A DNA stretch of 64,000 nucleotides from Prolixibacteraceae bacterium (GTDB taxonomy: Bacteria > Bacteroidota > Bacteroidia > Bacteroidales > Prolixibacteraceae): assembly GCA_019856515.1 (NCBI GenBank), contig CP082230.1, positions 3,906,001-3,970,000 of the forward strand. Reading direction: 5' to 3'. Both the position numbers and the translations under genes were made by a program. Numbering within the stretch: position 1 is the first letter of the stretch; each line of letters opens with the position of its first letter. Of this stretch, positions 54,432 through 62,534 are shown in pieces. The notes under the pieces were generated by a model, which saw only the letters and a program-made list of their open reading frames with translations, was not told the DNA's origin and made no database searches.

Positions 54432-55976
54432 TTAATGTTTCGTATGTTCTTTAAAAGCTTCATCACTTTTGGGGTAATCACTTCGGATATGCCCCCCTCT
54501 CGACTCTTTACGTGAACTCGCCATCTCGATCATTAATAAACAACTGTTAATTCTTTGAATTATAGCTATTCCCTCAATGCTATTGGGCTCCATGACTTTT
54601 GCCTTTAGTCCCACTAGTATCTCTTGTGCTAGTGAAAGTGAATTGCCATTACGAATGATGCCCACATATTGCATCATCACAACACTCATTTCATGAATAA
54701 TCTCTTGATGTTGTGTTAACGACGATTCACTAGCATGAAATAGACGTGCTATATCTGTAATCTTAACCTCTTGATCAAACTCCACAGTCTCCGCTGTCGA
54801 ATGAGCTACTGCTCTATGTGCAAAGACCAAACATTCTAATAACGAATTACTCGCTAGTCGATTGGCCCCCATTACTCCTGTTGATGCCACTTCTCCTACT
54901 GCATATAGATGATTCATCGATGTCTCACCATGACTTCCCGTTGCAACTCCTCCTACCATATAGTGTGCAGCAGGGGCCACAGGTATATCCTCTTTGGTGA
55001 AGTCAATGCCTAAATCCATCAGGAAGCGATTGATAGATTGAAAACGCTCTCGCATCTTCTCTCCATCTAAATGTCTTAGGCTAAGATAAACAAAATTAGA
55101 TGAATCACTTTTCATCTCTCTAAATATTGCACTAGCCACGATATCCCTTGGAGCCAGTTCACCATTCGGATGCTGACCCACCATAAACCTCTCTCCTTTA
55201 GAGTTCAAAAGATATGCCCCTTCTCCACGGACCGCTTCGCTGATCAAAAAAGAGGGTTTGCCCTCTATCGATAGTGCGGATGGATGGAATTGAATAAACT
55301 CAAGGTCCTGTACACCCACTCCTGCTGCAATGGCCATCGAAATACCATCCCCTGTAGCTGTATCAGGGTTGGTTGATCTAGAATATACTTTTGATATACC
55401 ACCACTAGCCAAAACAATGTGCTTGCCGATGAATGCCTTTGACTCCCCTCTGGAAAGAGGATATGCTACGACACCATAAGCTCGATTGTCTCGATGAAGA
55501 ATAGAGGTAGCAGACATGTTTTCAAATATAGTCACATTATCAAGTTTCAGAACCTGTTCTAACATAAAGGAGGTCAGTCGAGCACCTGTTTCATCTCCCC
55601 CAGCATGAAGTATCCGACGGTGAGAATGTCCCCCTTCTAATCCTAAAATAATCTCATGATGCTCATCTGTATCAAACTGCATACCTAGCTCAATCACCTC
55701 CTTGACACGGTCCACACCCTCTTTGACAAGTATGTTGACTGTCGACTCATTACACAGCTCTCTACCTGCAATCAATGTATCCTCTACATGTTTCTCTAAC
55801 CTATCCTCTCTGTCATAAACACAGGCAATCCCTCCTTGCGCAAAGTGAGAGTTGCTTGTCTGAGCTGTGGATTTGGTCAGAATTGCAACGTTTCCATATT
55901 TGGATGCGTGGTATGCAGTGGCTAAGCCTGCCAATCCGCTACCTACGACAATATAATCGAAATGAAATATTTCCAT
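54432..55976 (-). CDS. nadB: L-aspartate oxidase
   Basis: 514 residues. FAD-binding N-terminus DYIVVGSGLAGLATAYHASKYG, QTSNSHFAQGGIACV, catalytic-face motifs GGHSHRRILHAGGDETG, and MVGGVATGSHGETSMNHLYAVGEV, then RGGHIRSDYP near the C-end, all typical of NadB. It oxidises aspartate to iminoaspartate, which NadA condenses to quinolinate. First gene of the nadB-nadC-coaX run and preceded by a TAnnTTTG box. nadA must be elsewhere. Confidence 0.97.
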   Translation of the reverse strand: MEIFHFDYIVVGSGLAGLATAYHASKYGNVAILTKSTAQTSNSHFAQGGIACVYDREDRLEKHVEDTLIAGRELCNESTVNILVKEGVDRVKEVIELGMQFDTDEHHEIILGLEGGHSHRRILHAGGDETGARLTSFMLEQVLKLDNVTIFENMSATSILHRDNRAYGVVAYPLSRGESKAFIGKHIVLASGGISKVYSRSTNPDTATGDGISMAIAAGVGVQDLEFIQFHPSALSIEGKPSFLISEAVRGEGAYLLNSKGERFMVGQHPNGELAPRDIVASAIFREMKSDSSNFVYLSLRHLDGEKMRERFQSINRFLMDLGIDFTKEDIPVAPAAHYMVGGVATGSHGETSMNHLYAVGEVASTGVMGANRLASNSLLECLVFAHRAVAHSTAETVEFDQEVKITDIARLFHASESSLTQHQEIIHEMSVVMMQYVGIIRNGNSLSLAQEILVGLKAKVMEPNSIEGIAIIQRINSCLLMIEMASSRKESRGGHIRSDYPKSDEAFKEHTKH

Positions 55977-56005
55977 GGCTTGTTTTTAGTACCCTATACC
56001 ATATA

Positions 56006-56013
56006 CAAAATTA
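56006..56013 (-). promoter_or_regulatory. -7 promoter element for nadB operon
   Basis: CAAAATTA on plus, TAATTTTG on minus (TAnnTTTG). Start codon about 25 bases beyond the implied transcription start. Confidence 0.5.
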
Positions 56014-56325
56014 GTATTTTCTTTTTACTAATGTCTATTTTAGATCATGCTTCCATAGAAAACAGTTAGGTCTCATATGGATTGTAATGTAACGGGTTAG
56101 TTACACCATTTCACTTTCAATAGGGTTTAGTTGTATAACTCATTGATTGCTTAACTGTTGCTGAATTCCTAAGTCCATTGGGTCTATTCGATGATAATAC
56201 CTAATAACAGCATCTATTTGTCTGATACTTGTGCTATCCCTTTTCGTGACTCCACTGCAGTAATCACTTTGCTTCTGTTTATGGCGTAATAGAAAAGTAT
56301 CCCATTTGAACTCTACAATTGATCG

Positions 56326-56493
56326 TTAGCGGTTCAACCTAAGGAACGTGTTCGTGTGGAAAAGAAGGTGTATAAATATTGATACGGTAATAAAAAAAGG
56401 CTCTTTCCGAGATTTGATGGGTAACCACATATCGCCTTCACCAAAACTAGTAACATAGAAGAGTTTAGATGCCTATTAAAGCAGTACAATTAT
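56326..56493 (+). pseudogene. Possible decayed coding relic
   Basis: One frame over 56 codons reads LAVQPKERVRVEKKVYKY, stop, YGNKKRLFPRFDG, stop, PHIAFTKTSNIEEFRCLLKQ. Residue composition looks protein-like (basic, transposase-like) and stops are few for such AT-rich DNA, but no family was identified and it could be chance. Confidence 0.22.
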
Positions 56494-56711
56494 TGAACAA
56501 CAAATTCAAGATGGAAGAAGAACACGAATCAATGAAATATTGCCCTAAAGGATACAACCTGCGTGATTAAGACGTTTTAGATAAATCGAGATTCATAAAG
56601 AACTCTTAAAGCCCCCATCACCTGACTAACATGCTACTATCACCTAATTTCTCTTGGGTGTCATACCAAGAAAATTCGAAATTCCCTCACCCAAAAAGGG
56701 AAATCGATGAA

Positions 56712-56744
56712 TGAACTTCGAGTGAACTTTGAATGAACTTCGAG
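56712..56744 (-). repeat. Three 11-bp direct repeats, A-B-A pattern
   Basis: On plus: TGAACTTCGAG, TGAACTTTGAA, TGAACTTCGAG. On minus the units read CTCGAAGTTCA with a variant middle copy, and are preceded by TTGCTCCTGCTTTT. Same architecture and AAGTT core as the module at 25893-25925. Confidence 0.8.
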
Positions 56745-56882
56745 CCATCTCAGGGGAAAAGCAGGAGCAAGTAGCTTGTTGGTCAGAGTAAGGTGATATT
56801 GATGTGGTCGGATGTGATAAGGGTATATGAGCATTGTTCTATTTAATATGGTCATCCACAAAGTTTCGGAAAAAGCCTAATA

Positions 56883-56927
56883 AAAAAGCGCTGTGTAAAG
56901 GAGTTATCCTTCACACAACGCTTTTAA
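56883..56927. terminator. Terminator after the T9SS cargo gene
   Basis: AAAAGCGCTGTGTAAAGGA pairs imperfectly with TCCTTCACACAACGCTTTT (about 56885-56925); the minus strand ends in TTTTTTA. Confidence 0.75.
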
Positions 56928-56961
56928 TAGAATTATAGATGTGATCTACAATCGAGTTGTA

Positions 56962-58551
56962 TTATTTCTTAAGAATCTTTTGAAATTCAACGGTTCCTCT
57001 TTCCCCATGTAGTTTCACTACATATAAGCCTGGAGCCAAAGTGCTAGCATCCACACCATCTTGTGCTGTAACAGTAAGATCTGCCACTTTATTTCCTAAG
57101 ATGCTATAAACCTCTACTCTGTTTATACGCTCTGTTCCTGAGATATTGAATTGTGAAACAACTGGATTAGGATAAATGGTCCATTGTGCTTGTTTCTTAT
57201 CATCGCCTACTGCAGTCGAAGTAGATTTCTTTGTAGATACGTTAATATCATCTAATAACAAGTTAGTTGCTGTTGCATCACTGAAATTAGTTCTGAAAGC
57301 AAAACGTACTTTTTTTCCAGCAAAATCAGAAAGATTTACTTTTCCTGAATTTGTCCACTCTGGGGTGTAATAGTACCCCTTGTTCGTTTCTCCCCAAGTA
57401 ACTCTTGATGTGATGTTATGCGTTGCAGTGATTTGATCCGCAGGATCTCCATCTCCATCATATCCTGTATATCCTTCAATTACTAGAAGTTCAATATTGT
57501 AATTTGCGAACGTTCCATATCTTACAGAGTTTTTAAATTCCATATATGCATTAGAAACATTTGTTAAGTCAAGCTCAGGTGAAATAAACCATGCTACACG
57601 ATTAAGATTGGCATTTTTTCCTGTAAGTCTTACATATCTATTATCTATACCAAATTTTCCAGCTTCAAACTCTTTAGTAGAATTTGATTGGAAAACATAG
57701 AAGTTCTGTTGATTAAGATCCGCCACTTGATTAATTGCATGTTTTTCGAATTCACTTCCTACAGGGCCAATTTGATATCCATCAACGTATGCGCCACCAA
57801 AGTCAGCTCCTGCAACAGTACCATATGAATCATCTTCGAAGTCTACAGATAATGAAGATGTGAAGCCCGAGTAGTCAACTTGTTCTGTTACACGAATATC
57901 ACCTATACGAAACATTAATGGAGAACCATTATCTGCTTTAGTACCAGTATAATCACAGGTGTATTTGACGGCAATTCTTACATTCTTACCAACAAACGGA
58001 GCTAGCTCAATCGTATGTCTGTAGTATTCTATTTTTGGGTCAACAGTGTTATCAATTTGTTTATATTCAGCAGGAGTAATATCAGTCCATGTTGCTGCTT
58101 GAATATTTGCACTGTTAACGTCTCCCGAAAAATCAGTTGTTGCTAGAATTTGTACTCGTGATTGTCCACCTGATTTATCTGCACTACGAATAGAGTAGTA
58201 GTAGTCAAGATTAACTGCCCCAATTGCATTTTGTAGGTTGACTTGATCTAATACTAACCAAGACTCTGTTTCGGTAACAGTTGTTCCGTTGCTTTCTAAG
58301 GCTGTTATTGCTACGTACTTGTAGTCATCCGTAGCTGCTGGACGTGTGTAATCAATTAGACTTTCACTAATTTTGTTACCCCTAGTCCAAATCTTTTCTG
58401 TTTCTGGTGCATTCCCTATAATAGTCACAGGAGTGGCTCCATTACTACCTTTTAGGTATCTTAAAGTTGGATAAAATAATACTGATTCCTGAGCGAATAC
58501 ACTTGAAAATGCCACTAGTGACATAGTAATTAAAAGTAGAACTTTTTTCAT
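56962..58551 (-). CDS. T9SS-exported adhesin-like protein (choice-of-anchor J domains)
   Basis: 529 residues. Signal peptide KVLLLITMSLVAFSSVFAQ. Two jelly-roll segments of the cleaved-adhesin/choice-of-anchor J kind (about 75-225, SWLVLDQVNL; and about 235-435, SVDFEDDSYG ... WFISPELDLTNVSNAYMEFKNSV, KVRFAFRTNFSDATATNLLLDDINV). C-terminal type A T9SS sorting domain (about 450-529, WTIYPNPVVSQFNISG, GLYVVKLHGERGTVEFQKILKK). A secreted surface or extracellular protein, perhaps for attachment or substrate binding. No catalytic domain seen. Confidence 0.88.
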   Translation of the reverse strand: MKKVLLLITMSLVAFSSVFAQESVLFYPTLRYLKGSNGATPVTIIGNAPETEKIWTRGNKISESLIDYTRPAATDDYKYVAITALESNGTTVTETESWLVLDQVNLQNAIGAVNLDYYYSIRSADKSGGQSRVQILATTDFSGDVNSANIQAATWTDITPAEYKQIDNTVDPKIEYYRHTIELAPFVGKNVRIAVKYTCDYTGTKADNGSPLMFRIGDIRVTEQVDYSGFTSSLSVDFEDDSYGTVAGADFGGAYVDGYQIGPVGSEFEKHAINQVADLNQQNFYVFQSNSTKEFEAGKFGIDNRYVRLTGKNANLNRVAWFISPELDLTNVSNAYMEFKNSVRYGTFANYNIELLVIEGYTGYDGDGDPADQITATHNITSRVTWGETNKGYYYTPEWTNSGKVNLSDFAGKKVRFAFRTNFSDATATNLLLDDINVSTKKSTSTAVGDDKKQAQWTIYPNPVVSQFNISGTERINRVEVYSILGNKVADLTVTAQDGVDASTLAPGLYVVKLHGERGTVEFQKILKK

Positions 58552-58980
58552 AAGCCAAATTGATTTTATTATTTACACTATTAGTTTTTTTGAACAGTAA
58601 CTTATTCTTTGTTGATCATGAGTTTTTAAAGGTGCATGACCATGATAAAGCATAACAGTGCAAATATTATAATTCAAATTTCAACTCGATGGTATAATCG
58701 TTCAGTAGAAATATCACTATAGTCCAACGTGGGTTATCCCTATAATCGTGGTTGTGTGAATTTTGTGTTTATAATCTACTGATTTACAGGCGTGTGTGTA
58801 TATGGGTAGAGTCCCATATTATTTAAATGTGCTACACAACATACATAATATTTGTCACGAGTTGTGATTAAATGTTTTGTATAGTCCACTCTTTTATTAA
58901 CAATATGATTAATAGGGTAGTGTCTTGTTCTGCGTGTAAACTATTGAGGGGTAGATTCATAATTAGGCATAAATAAAAAA
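58552..58980. other. Divergent intergenic region before the hairpin array
   Basis: About 430 bases without a gene. Near-consensus boxes exist (for example AATATTTG on plus at about 58847) but no perfect TAnnTTTG was found, so promoter positions remain open. Confidence 0.4.
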
Positions 58981-59006
58981 GGTTCGAATGAACTATCATT
59001 CGAACC
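58981..59006 (+). other. First stem-loop of the array
   Basis: GGTTCGAATGA (58981-58991), loop ACTA, TCATTCGAACC (58996-59006): perfect 11-bp stem preceded by AAAAAA. Followed by GTGTTA/TAACAC (59032-59048), the small hairpin of unit 1. Confidence 0.75.
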
Positions 59007-59084
59007 CAACTTGCAATTAATGCAAAGTACGTGTTATTCCCCTTAACACTAAAACTATAACCAACTATCTATATATCTAAATCT

Positions 59085-59156
59085 ATGAAATCTCTTTTTG
59101 AAATATCTTGTCGATCAAACAGTGTGTTTGACCAACAAGACCTAATAACTAACTAA
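59085..59156 (+). CDS. Micro-ORF 1 of the array (23 codons)
   Basis: Starts MKSLFEISCRSNSV and ends FDQQDLITN; the coding stretch includes a large hairpin TCAAACA/TGTTTGA. Translation is unproven; the conserved leader and ATG argue for it. No homolog recognised. Confidence 0.35.
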   Translation: MKSLFEISCRSNSVFDQQDLITN

Positions 59157-59211
59157 ACCGTGTTGAGAACACGAAACTAAAACCAACTATCTATATCTAT
59201 ATCTAAAATCT

Positions 59212-59283
59212 ATGAAATCTCTTTTTAAAATATCTTGTCGATCAAACAGAGTGTTTGACCAACAAGACCTAATAACTAACTAA
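59212..59283 (+). CDS. Micro-ORF 2 of the array (23 codons)
   Basis: MKSLFKISCRSNRV then FDQQDLITN. Differs from unit 1 by Glu-to-Lys at position 6 and Ser-to-Arg at the hairpin loop. Translation unproven. Confidence 0.35.
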   Translation: MKSLFKISCRSNRVFDQQDLITN

Positions 59284-59331
59284 ACCGTGTTGAGAACACG
59301 AAACTAAAACCAACTATCTATATCTAAATCT

Positions 59332-59403
59332 ATGAAATCTCTTTTTAAAATATCTTGTCGATCAAACAGTATGTTTGACCAACAAGACCTAATAACTAAC
59401 TAA
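59332..59403 (+). CDS. Micro-ORF 3 of the array (23 codons)
   Basis: MKSLFKISCRSNSM then FDQQDLITN. Loop triplet is GTA; the stem is unchanged. The loop change creates a TATGTTTG box found only in this unit. Confidence 0.35.
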   Translation: MKSLFKISCRSNSMFDQQDLITN

Positions 59404-59451
59404 ACCGTGTTGAGAACACGAAACTAAAACCAACTATCTATATCTAAATCT

Positions 59452-59523
59452 ATGAAATCTCTTTTTAAAATATCTTGTCGATCAAACAGAGTGTTTGACC
59501 AACAAGACCTAATAACTAACTAA
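59452..59523 (+). CDS. Micro-ORF 4 of the array (23 codons)
   Basis: Same peptide as micro-ORF 2. Followed by a small hairpin with loop AAA instead of GAG (CGTGTTAAAAACACG). Confidence 0.35.
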   Translation: MKSLFKISCRSNRVFDQQDLITN

Positions 59524-59572
59524 ACCGTGTTAAAAACACGAAACTAAAACCAACTATCTATATCTAAAATCT

Positions 59573-59599
59573 ATGAAATCAAATTTATTGTTCTTGTAA
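59573..59599 (+). CDS. Micro-ORF 5 of the array (8 codons)
   Basis: MKSNLLFL, then stop. Followed by a perfect 14-bp stem ACTTAGGATAGAAC (59614-59627) and GTTCTATCCTAAGT (59631-59644). Confidence 0.25.
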   Translation: MKSNLLFL

Positions 59600-59726
59600 T
59601 CGAGAAAAAGATAACTTAGGATAGAACCTTGTTCTATCCTAAGTAAAATATCTGCTTATGAAAAAAAACGTGTTATTAATAATAACACAAAACTAAAACC
59701 AACTATCTATATCTATATCTAAATCT

Positions 59727-59744
59727 ATGAAATCTCATTACTAA
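59727..59744 (+). CDS. Micro-ORF 6 of the array (5 codons)
   Basis: MKSHY, then stop. Preceded by TGTTATTA/TAATAACA (59671-59687) and followed by a 9-bp stem GTGGTGGAG (59773-59781) with CTCCACCGC (59791-59799). Confidence 0.2.
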   Translation: MKSHY

Positions 59745-59877
59745 GAACTGTAGAGTCTTTTTTAGAAAAAAAGTGGTGGAGTAATTGATCCTCCACCGCT
59801 CAAAATATCTGCTTATGAAAAAAACGTGTTATCTTGTAACACAAAACTAAAACCAACTATCTATATCTAAAAAATCT

Positions 59878-59895
59878 ATGAAATCTCTACAATGA
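59878..59895 (+). CDS. Micro-ORF 7 of the array (5 codons)
   Basis: MKSLQ, then stop. Last unit before the histidine kinase promoter. Preceded by the stem GTGTTA/TAACAC (59826-59842). Confidence 0.2.
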   Translation: MKSLQ

Positions 59896-60071
59896 TTGTT
59901 GTGGTATTTACAGAAACCCAACATTTAAAAGAACTCTGTAATAAACAAGTGAACTTGTTCCCTATTTGTTACATTACAAATGTAGGGTGAAAGAACAGAC
60001 ATTGCGGTTAAAGCGCGGTTAATTACAGTTAACGAAAAGTTAACACACTAAATATGCTCCTTTTTATTACT

Positions 60072-60079
60072 TATCTTTG
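60072..60079 (+). promoter_or_regulatory. -7 promoter element for the two-component operon
   Basis: TATCTTTG matches TAnnTTTG, about 27 bases before the start codon. No -33 TTTG at the right distance. This suggests the kinase is not read mainly from the array upstream. Confidence 0.55.
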
Positions 60080-60105
60080 AACTAGTTCAGAAATAAAAGG
60101 ACAAT

Positions 60106-61701
60106 ATGAAGAAAGCTTACATTAATTTATTAATTGGTCTTATGACCATCTCTTTGGCTGGTATCACAGGTATTCAAATTTATTGGATTAAGAATGCCAT
60201 AGACGTCAAGAACGAAATCTTTGAACGTAGCGTTAATGATGCGATATACCAAACAGCTCGCCGACTTGAGAACTATAAGAAGATGGAGTTTGCAAACCAT
60301 ATTCTCTTTTCTGATTCCCTTAATATAAATAAACTACTATTAAAGGGTGGCCAGATTGTACAGGGAATGGTCCCTCAAAATATGATTCCTCAAGGTAAGG
60401 TTACAGTCGAAATTCAGGCTCACCCCTATCTAAATCAAATGAATCAGAACAACCTTCATATTGACATCCCTTTAGATCCTGAAGTAAAGCGTCAAATACA
60501 ACAAAGCAGTAATTCTAAAGCAACACAACAAGTTGGTCCAACTCAGAGTGCATCTAGAAGTCTAGATGTCGAACTAAAAAATATTAATGGTTCCATTATG
60601 GAGCAAATGGGTGAAATCGAGAGCTTCATGATGAAGGTTGCCAATGAAGTTAGGAGTTGGGAAGAAGGACACAAGATGGACCCTAAGTTGGTGAATAAAA
60701 TATTAAATGAAGAGTTACGTAATAAAGGAATAAAAACAGATTATGCCTACTGCTTGTCTGCCCAAAATAAGAGACTATTTTGCTCTTCTAATGAATTTGA
60801 AAGTAAAAAAGCAACTTACGCCTCTCTCTTTCCATCCGCAATACTTCGAATGGGTTATAAGCTTGGGGTTAGTTTCCCTCACCGTAAGAACTATATTGTA
60901 GGATCTATCGTTGGAATGCTGCTACTGTCCACTCTATTTTCATTAATAATTATTGTGACTTTTGCATTGAGTCTTTATCTTATATTGAAGCAGCGAAAGA
61001 CATCGGCGATGCAGAATGACTTTATTAATAATATGACCCATGAGTTCAAGACTCCTATCGCGACAATTGGTGTGGCTGCCGACACAATAATGAATGACCG
61101 TATTATTGATAATCCAGAACAGATATCTTTCTTTGCACAGATGATTAAGAAAGAGAATAAACGAATGAATTCACATGTAGAGAAGATCCTTCGTATTGCT
61201 CGTTTTGAAAGAAAAGAGCTCGAATTAAACTTTACTGAATTTGATGTTCATGAACTTCTTGAGAGGTGTATACAAAGCTTTAAGCTACAAGTAGAGCAGA
61301 GAGGTGGAAGTATCTATTTCGAACCAGATGCAAAGAATCCAATGATTTTTACTGATCCGAATCACTTCTCTAGTGTGATTAATAATTTACTAGACAATGC
61401 AAATAAATATTCTTCAGAAGCTCCTGAAATAACTGTTCGTACTCGAAACAAAGAGGGCGGTGTTCTGTTCTCTGTAGAAGACAAGGGGATGGGAATGAGT
61501 CGTTCTGTTCAAAATAAAGTCTTTGAACGTTTCTATCGTCAGACCTCTGGAAATATCCATAATGTCAAAGGATTTGGTCTTGGATTGAACTATGTAAAAG
61601 CCATCGTAGATGCCCATAAAGGTAAAGTAACGGTGAAGAGTGAGCCTGGTAAAGGGAGTACATTTGAGGTCTATATTCCTCACTATGTAAACGTAAAGTA
61701 A
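60106..61701 (+). CDS. RprX-like sensor histidine kinase
   Basis: 531 residues. Two membrane helices (about 7-27 and 263-296) enclose a periplasmic sensor region of about 235 residues rich in Gln and Asn. HisKA motif MTHEFKTPIATIG with His312, N-box LLDNANKYSS, G1 EDKGMGMS, F-box VFERFYRQ and G2 GFGLGLNYVKAI. Layout and start MKKAYINLLIGLMTISL resemble the RprX kinases of Bacteroidales. Paired with a response regulator gene 31 bases downstream. Signal unknown; envelope stress is a guess from related systems. Confidence 0.93.
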   Translation: MKKAYINLLIGLMTISLAGITGIQIYWIKNAIDVKNEIFERSVNDAIYQTARRLENYKKMEFANHILFSDSLNINKLLLKGGQIVQGMVPQNMIPQGKVTVEIQAHPYLNQMNQNNLHIDIPLDPEVKRQIQQSSNSKATQQVGPTQSASRSLDVELKNINGSIMEQMGEIESFMMKVANEVRSWEEGHKMDPKLVNKILNEELRNKGIKTDYAYCLSAQNKRLFCSSNEFESKKATYASLFPSAILRMGYKLGVSFPHRKNYIVGSIVGMLLLSTLFSLIIIVTFALSLYLILKQRKTSAMQNDFINNMTHEFKTPIATIGVAADTIMNDRIIDNPEQISFFAQMIKKENKRMNSHVEKILRIARFERKELELNFTEFDVHELLERCIQSFKLQVEQRGGSIYFEPDAKNPMIFTDPNHFSSVINNLLDNANKYSSEAPEITVRTRNKEGGVLFSVEDKGMGMSRSVQNKVFERFYRQTSGNIHNVKGFGLGLNYVKAIVDAHKGKVTVKSEPGKGSTFEVYIPHYVNVK

Positions 61702-61732
61702 GAAATGGTTAAAGCGTTAAAAATAATAACAT

Positions 61733-62440
61733 ATGTCAGATAAATCACGAATATTCTTTTTAGAAGATGATCTTAGTTTCGGGACGGTACTAAAATCATA
61801 TTTAGAGATCAACAACTACGATGTTACATGGGTTAATGACGGAGCATTAGCTGTAGATACATTTAAGAAGAGTCATTATGATTTATGTATCCTTGATGTC
61901 ATGCTTCCTAATGTCGATGGTTTCTCTGTAGGCAAAGAGATTCGACTTATTAACAAAGATATTCCGTTGATATATCTTACAGCAAAAGCGATGAAAGAAG
62001 ATATTCTTCAAGGTTATCATGTTGGAGCGGATGACTATATTACTAAACCTTTTGATACTGAAGTGTTGATTTGTAAAGTTCAAGCAATTCTTAGTCGTAA
62101 AGGAAACAAAGAAGAGGAACAGCAGGAGGAGTATCGAATTGGAACAGTCTCTTTCTCTCCAATCACAAGAGTGATCAAATCAGGAAATACAACCAAACAG
62201 TTATCACCTAAGGAAGCTGCACTATTAGAACTTCTTTGTCAACATAAGAATAAACTGCTGACTAGAGAGACTGCACTGAAGAAGATTTGGGGTGAAGATG
62301 ACTATTTTACTGCAAGAAGTATGGATGTGTTTATCACCAAATTGAGAAAATATATGAAACTAGATCCAAATATTGAGATTAAGAATATTCATGGAAGTGG
62401 ATTTATTATGACAGATGGACCAGATCTTAGCTCTTATTAA
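61733..62440 (+). CDS. OmpR/RprY-like response regulator
   Basis: 235 residues. Receiver domain (1-120) with acidic pocket Glu11-Asp12-Asp13, phosphoacceptor Asp55 in LCILDVMLPN, Thr83 and Lys105 in YITKPFD. DNA-binding winged helix (about 135-230; LSPKEAALLELLCQHKN, RSMDVFITKLRKYMKLDPNIEIKNIHGSGFIM) is OmpR/PhoB type. Phosphorylated by the kinase encoded upstream. Target genes cannot be read from the sequence; the divergent TolC gene downstream is not obviously linked. Confidence 0.95.
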   Translation: MSDKSRIFFLEDDLSFGTVLKSYLEINNYDVTWVNDGALAVDTFKKSHYDLCILDVMLPNVDGFSVGKEIRLINKDIPLIYLTAKAMKEDILQGYHVGADDYITKPFDTEVLICKVQAILSRKGNKEEEQQEEYRIGTVSFSPITRVIKSGNTTKQLSPKEAALLELLCQHKNKLLTRETALKKIWGEDDYFTARSMDVFITKLRKYMKLDPNIEIKNIHGSGFIMTDGPDLSSY

Positions 62441-62452
62441 TAAAAAATAAAG

Positions 62453-62497
62453 ATGGGGAATAGACTTTTGTGTGAAGAGTCTATTCCCCATTCTTTT
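62453..62497. terminator. Terminator between the response regulator and tolC genes
   Basis: ATGGGGAATAGACT (62453-62466) with AGTCTATTCCCCAT (62478-62491), then TCTTTT. Convergent position suits both directions. Confidence 0.88.
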
Positions 62498-62534
62498 GGA
62501 TAAAAAAATACTATTACGCTCTAGCTTGTAGTGA

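Larger units (their letters stand above)
56014..56883. other. Gene-free region with relic coding sequence and repeats
   Basis: About 870 bases. No intact gene. It contains a broken frame at 56326-56493 (two internal stop codons) and three 11-bp repeats at 56712-56744. A 66-codon minus frame at 56661-56861 crosses the repeats and lacks any recognised motif. Confidence 0.5.
58981..59895 (+). repeat. Tandem array of hairpin-leader-microORF units
   Basis: Seven units whose ATGs lie at 59085, 59212, 59332, 59452, 59573, 59727 and 59878, spacing 120-154 bases. Each unit has: (i) a large hairpin, (ii) a small hairpin of the CGTGTT...AACACG kind, (iii) a constant leader with core AACCAACTATCTATATCTAA, (iv) ATGAAATC opening a micro-ORF. 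Units 1-4 are near-identical; units 5-7 keep the leader and start but have different stem sequences that still pair. The array is opened by a perfect 11-bp stem at 58981-59006. Confidence 0.85.

Noticed and set aside
58981..59895. CRISPR array
   Set aside because: Repeat units are 120-154 bases, contain internal stems and conserved ATGs, and there are no short unique spacers or cas genes.
59085..60105. Array as one long leader of the histidine kinase gene
   Set aside because: A separate TATCTTTG box lies at 60072-60079, just ahead of the kinase gene, so the array need not be its leader.
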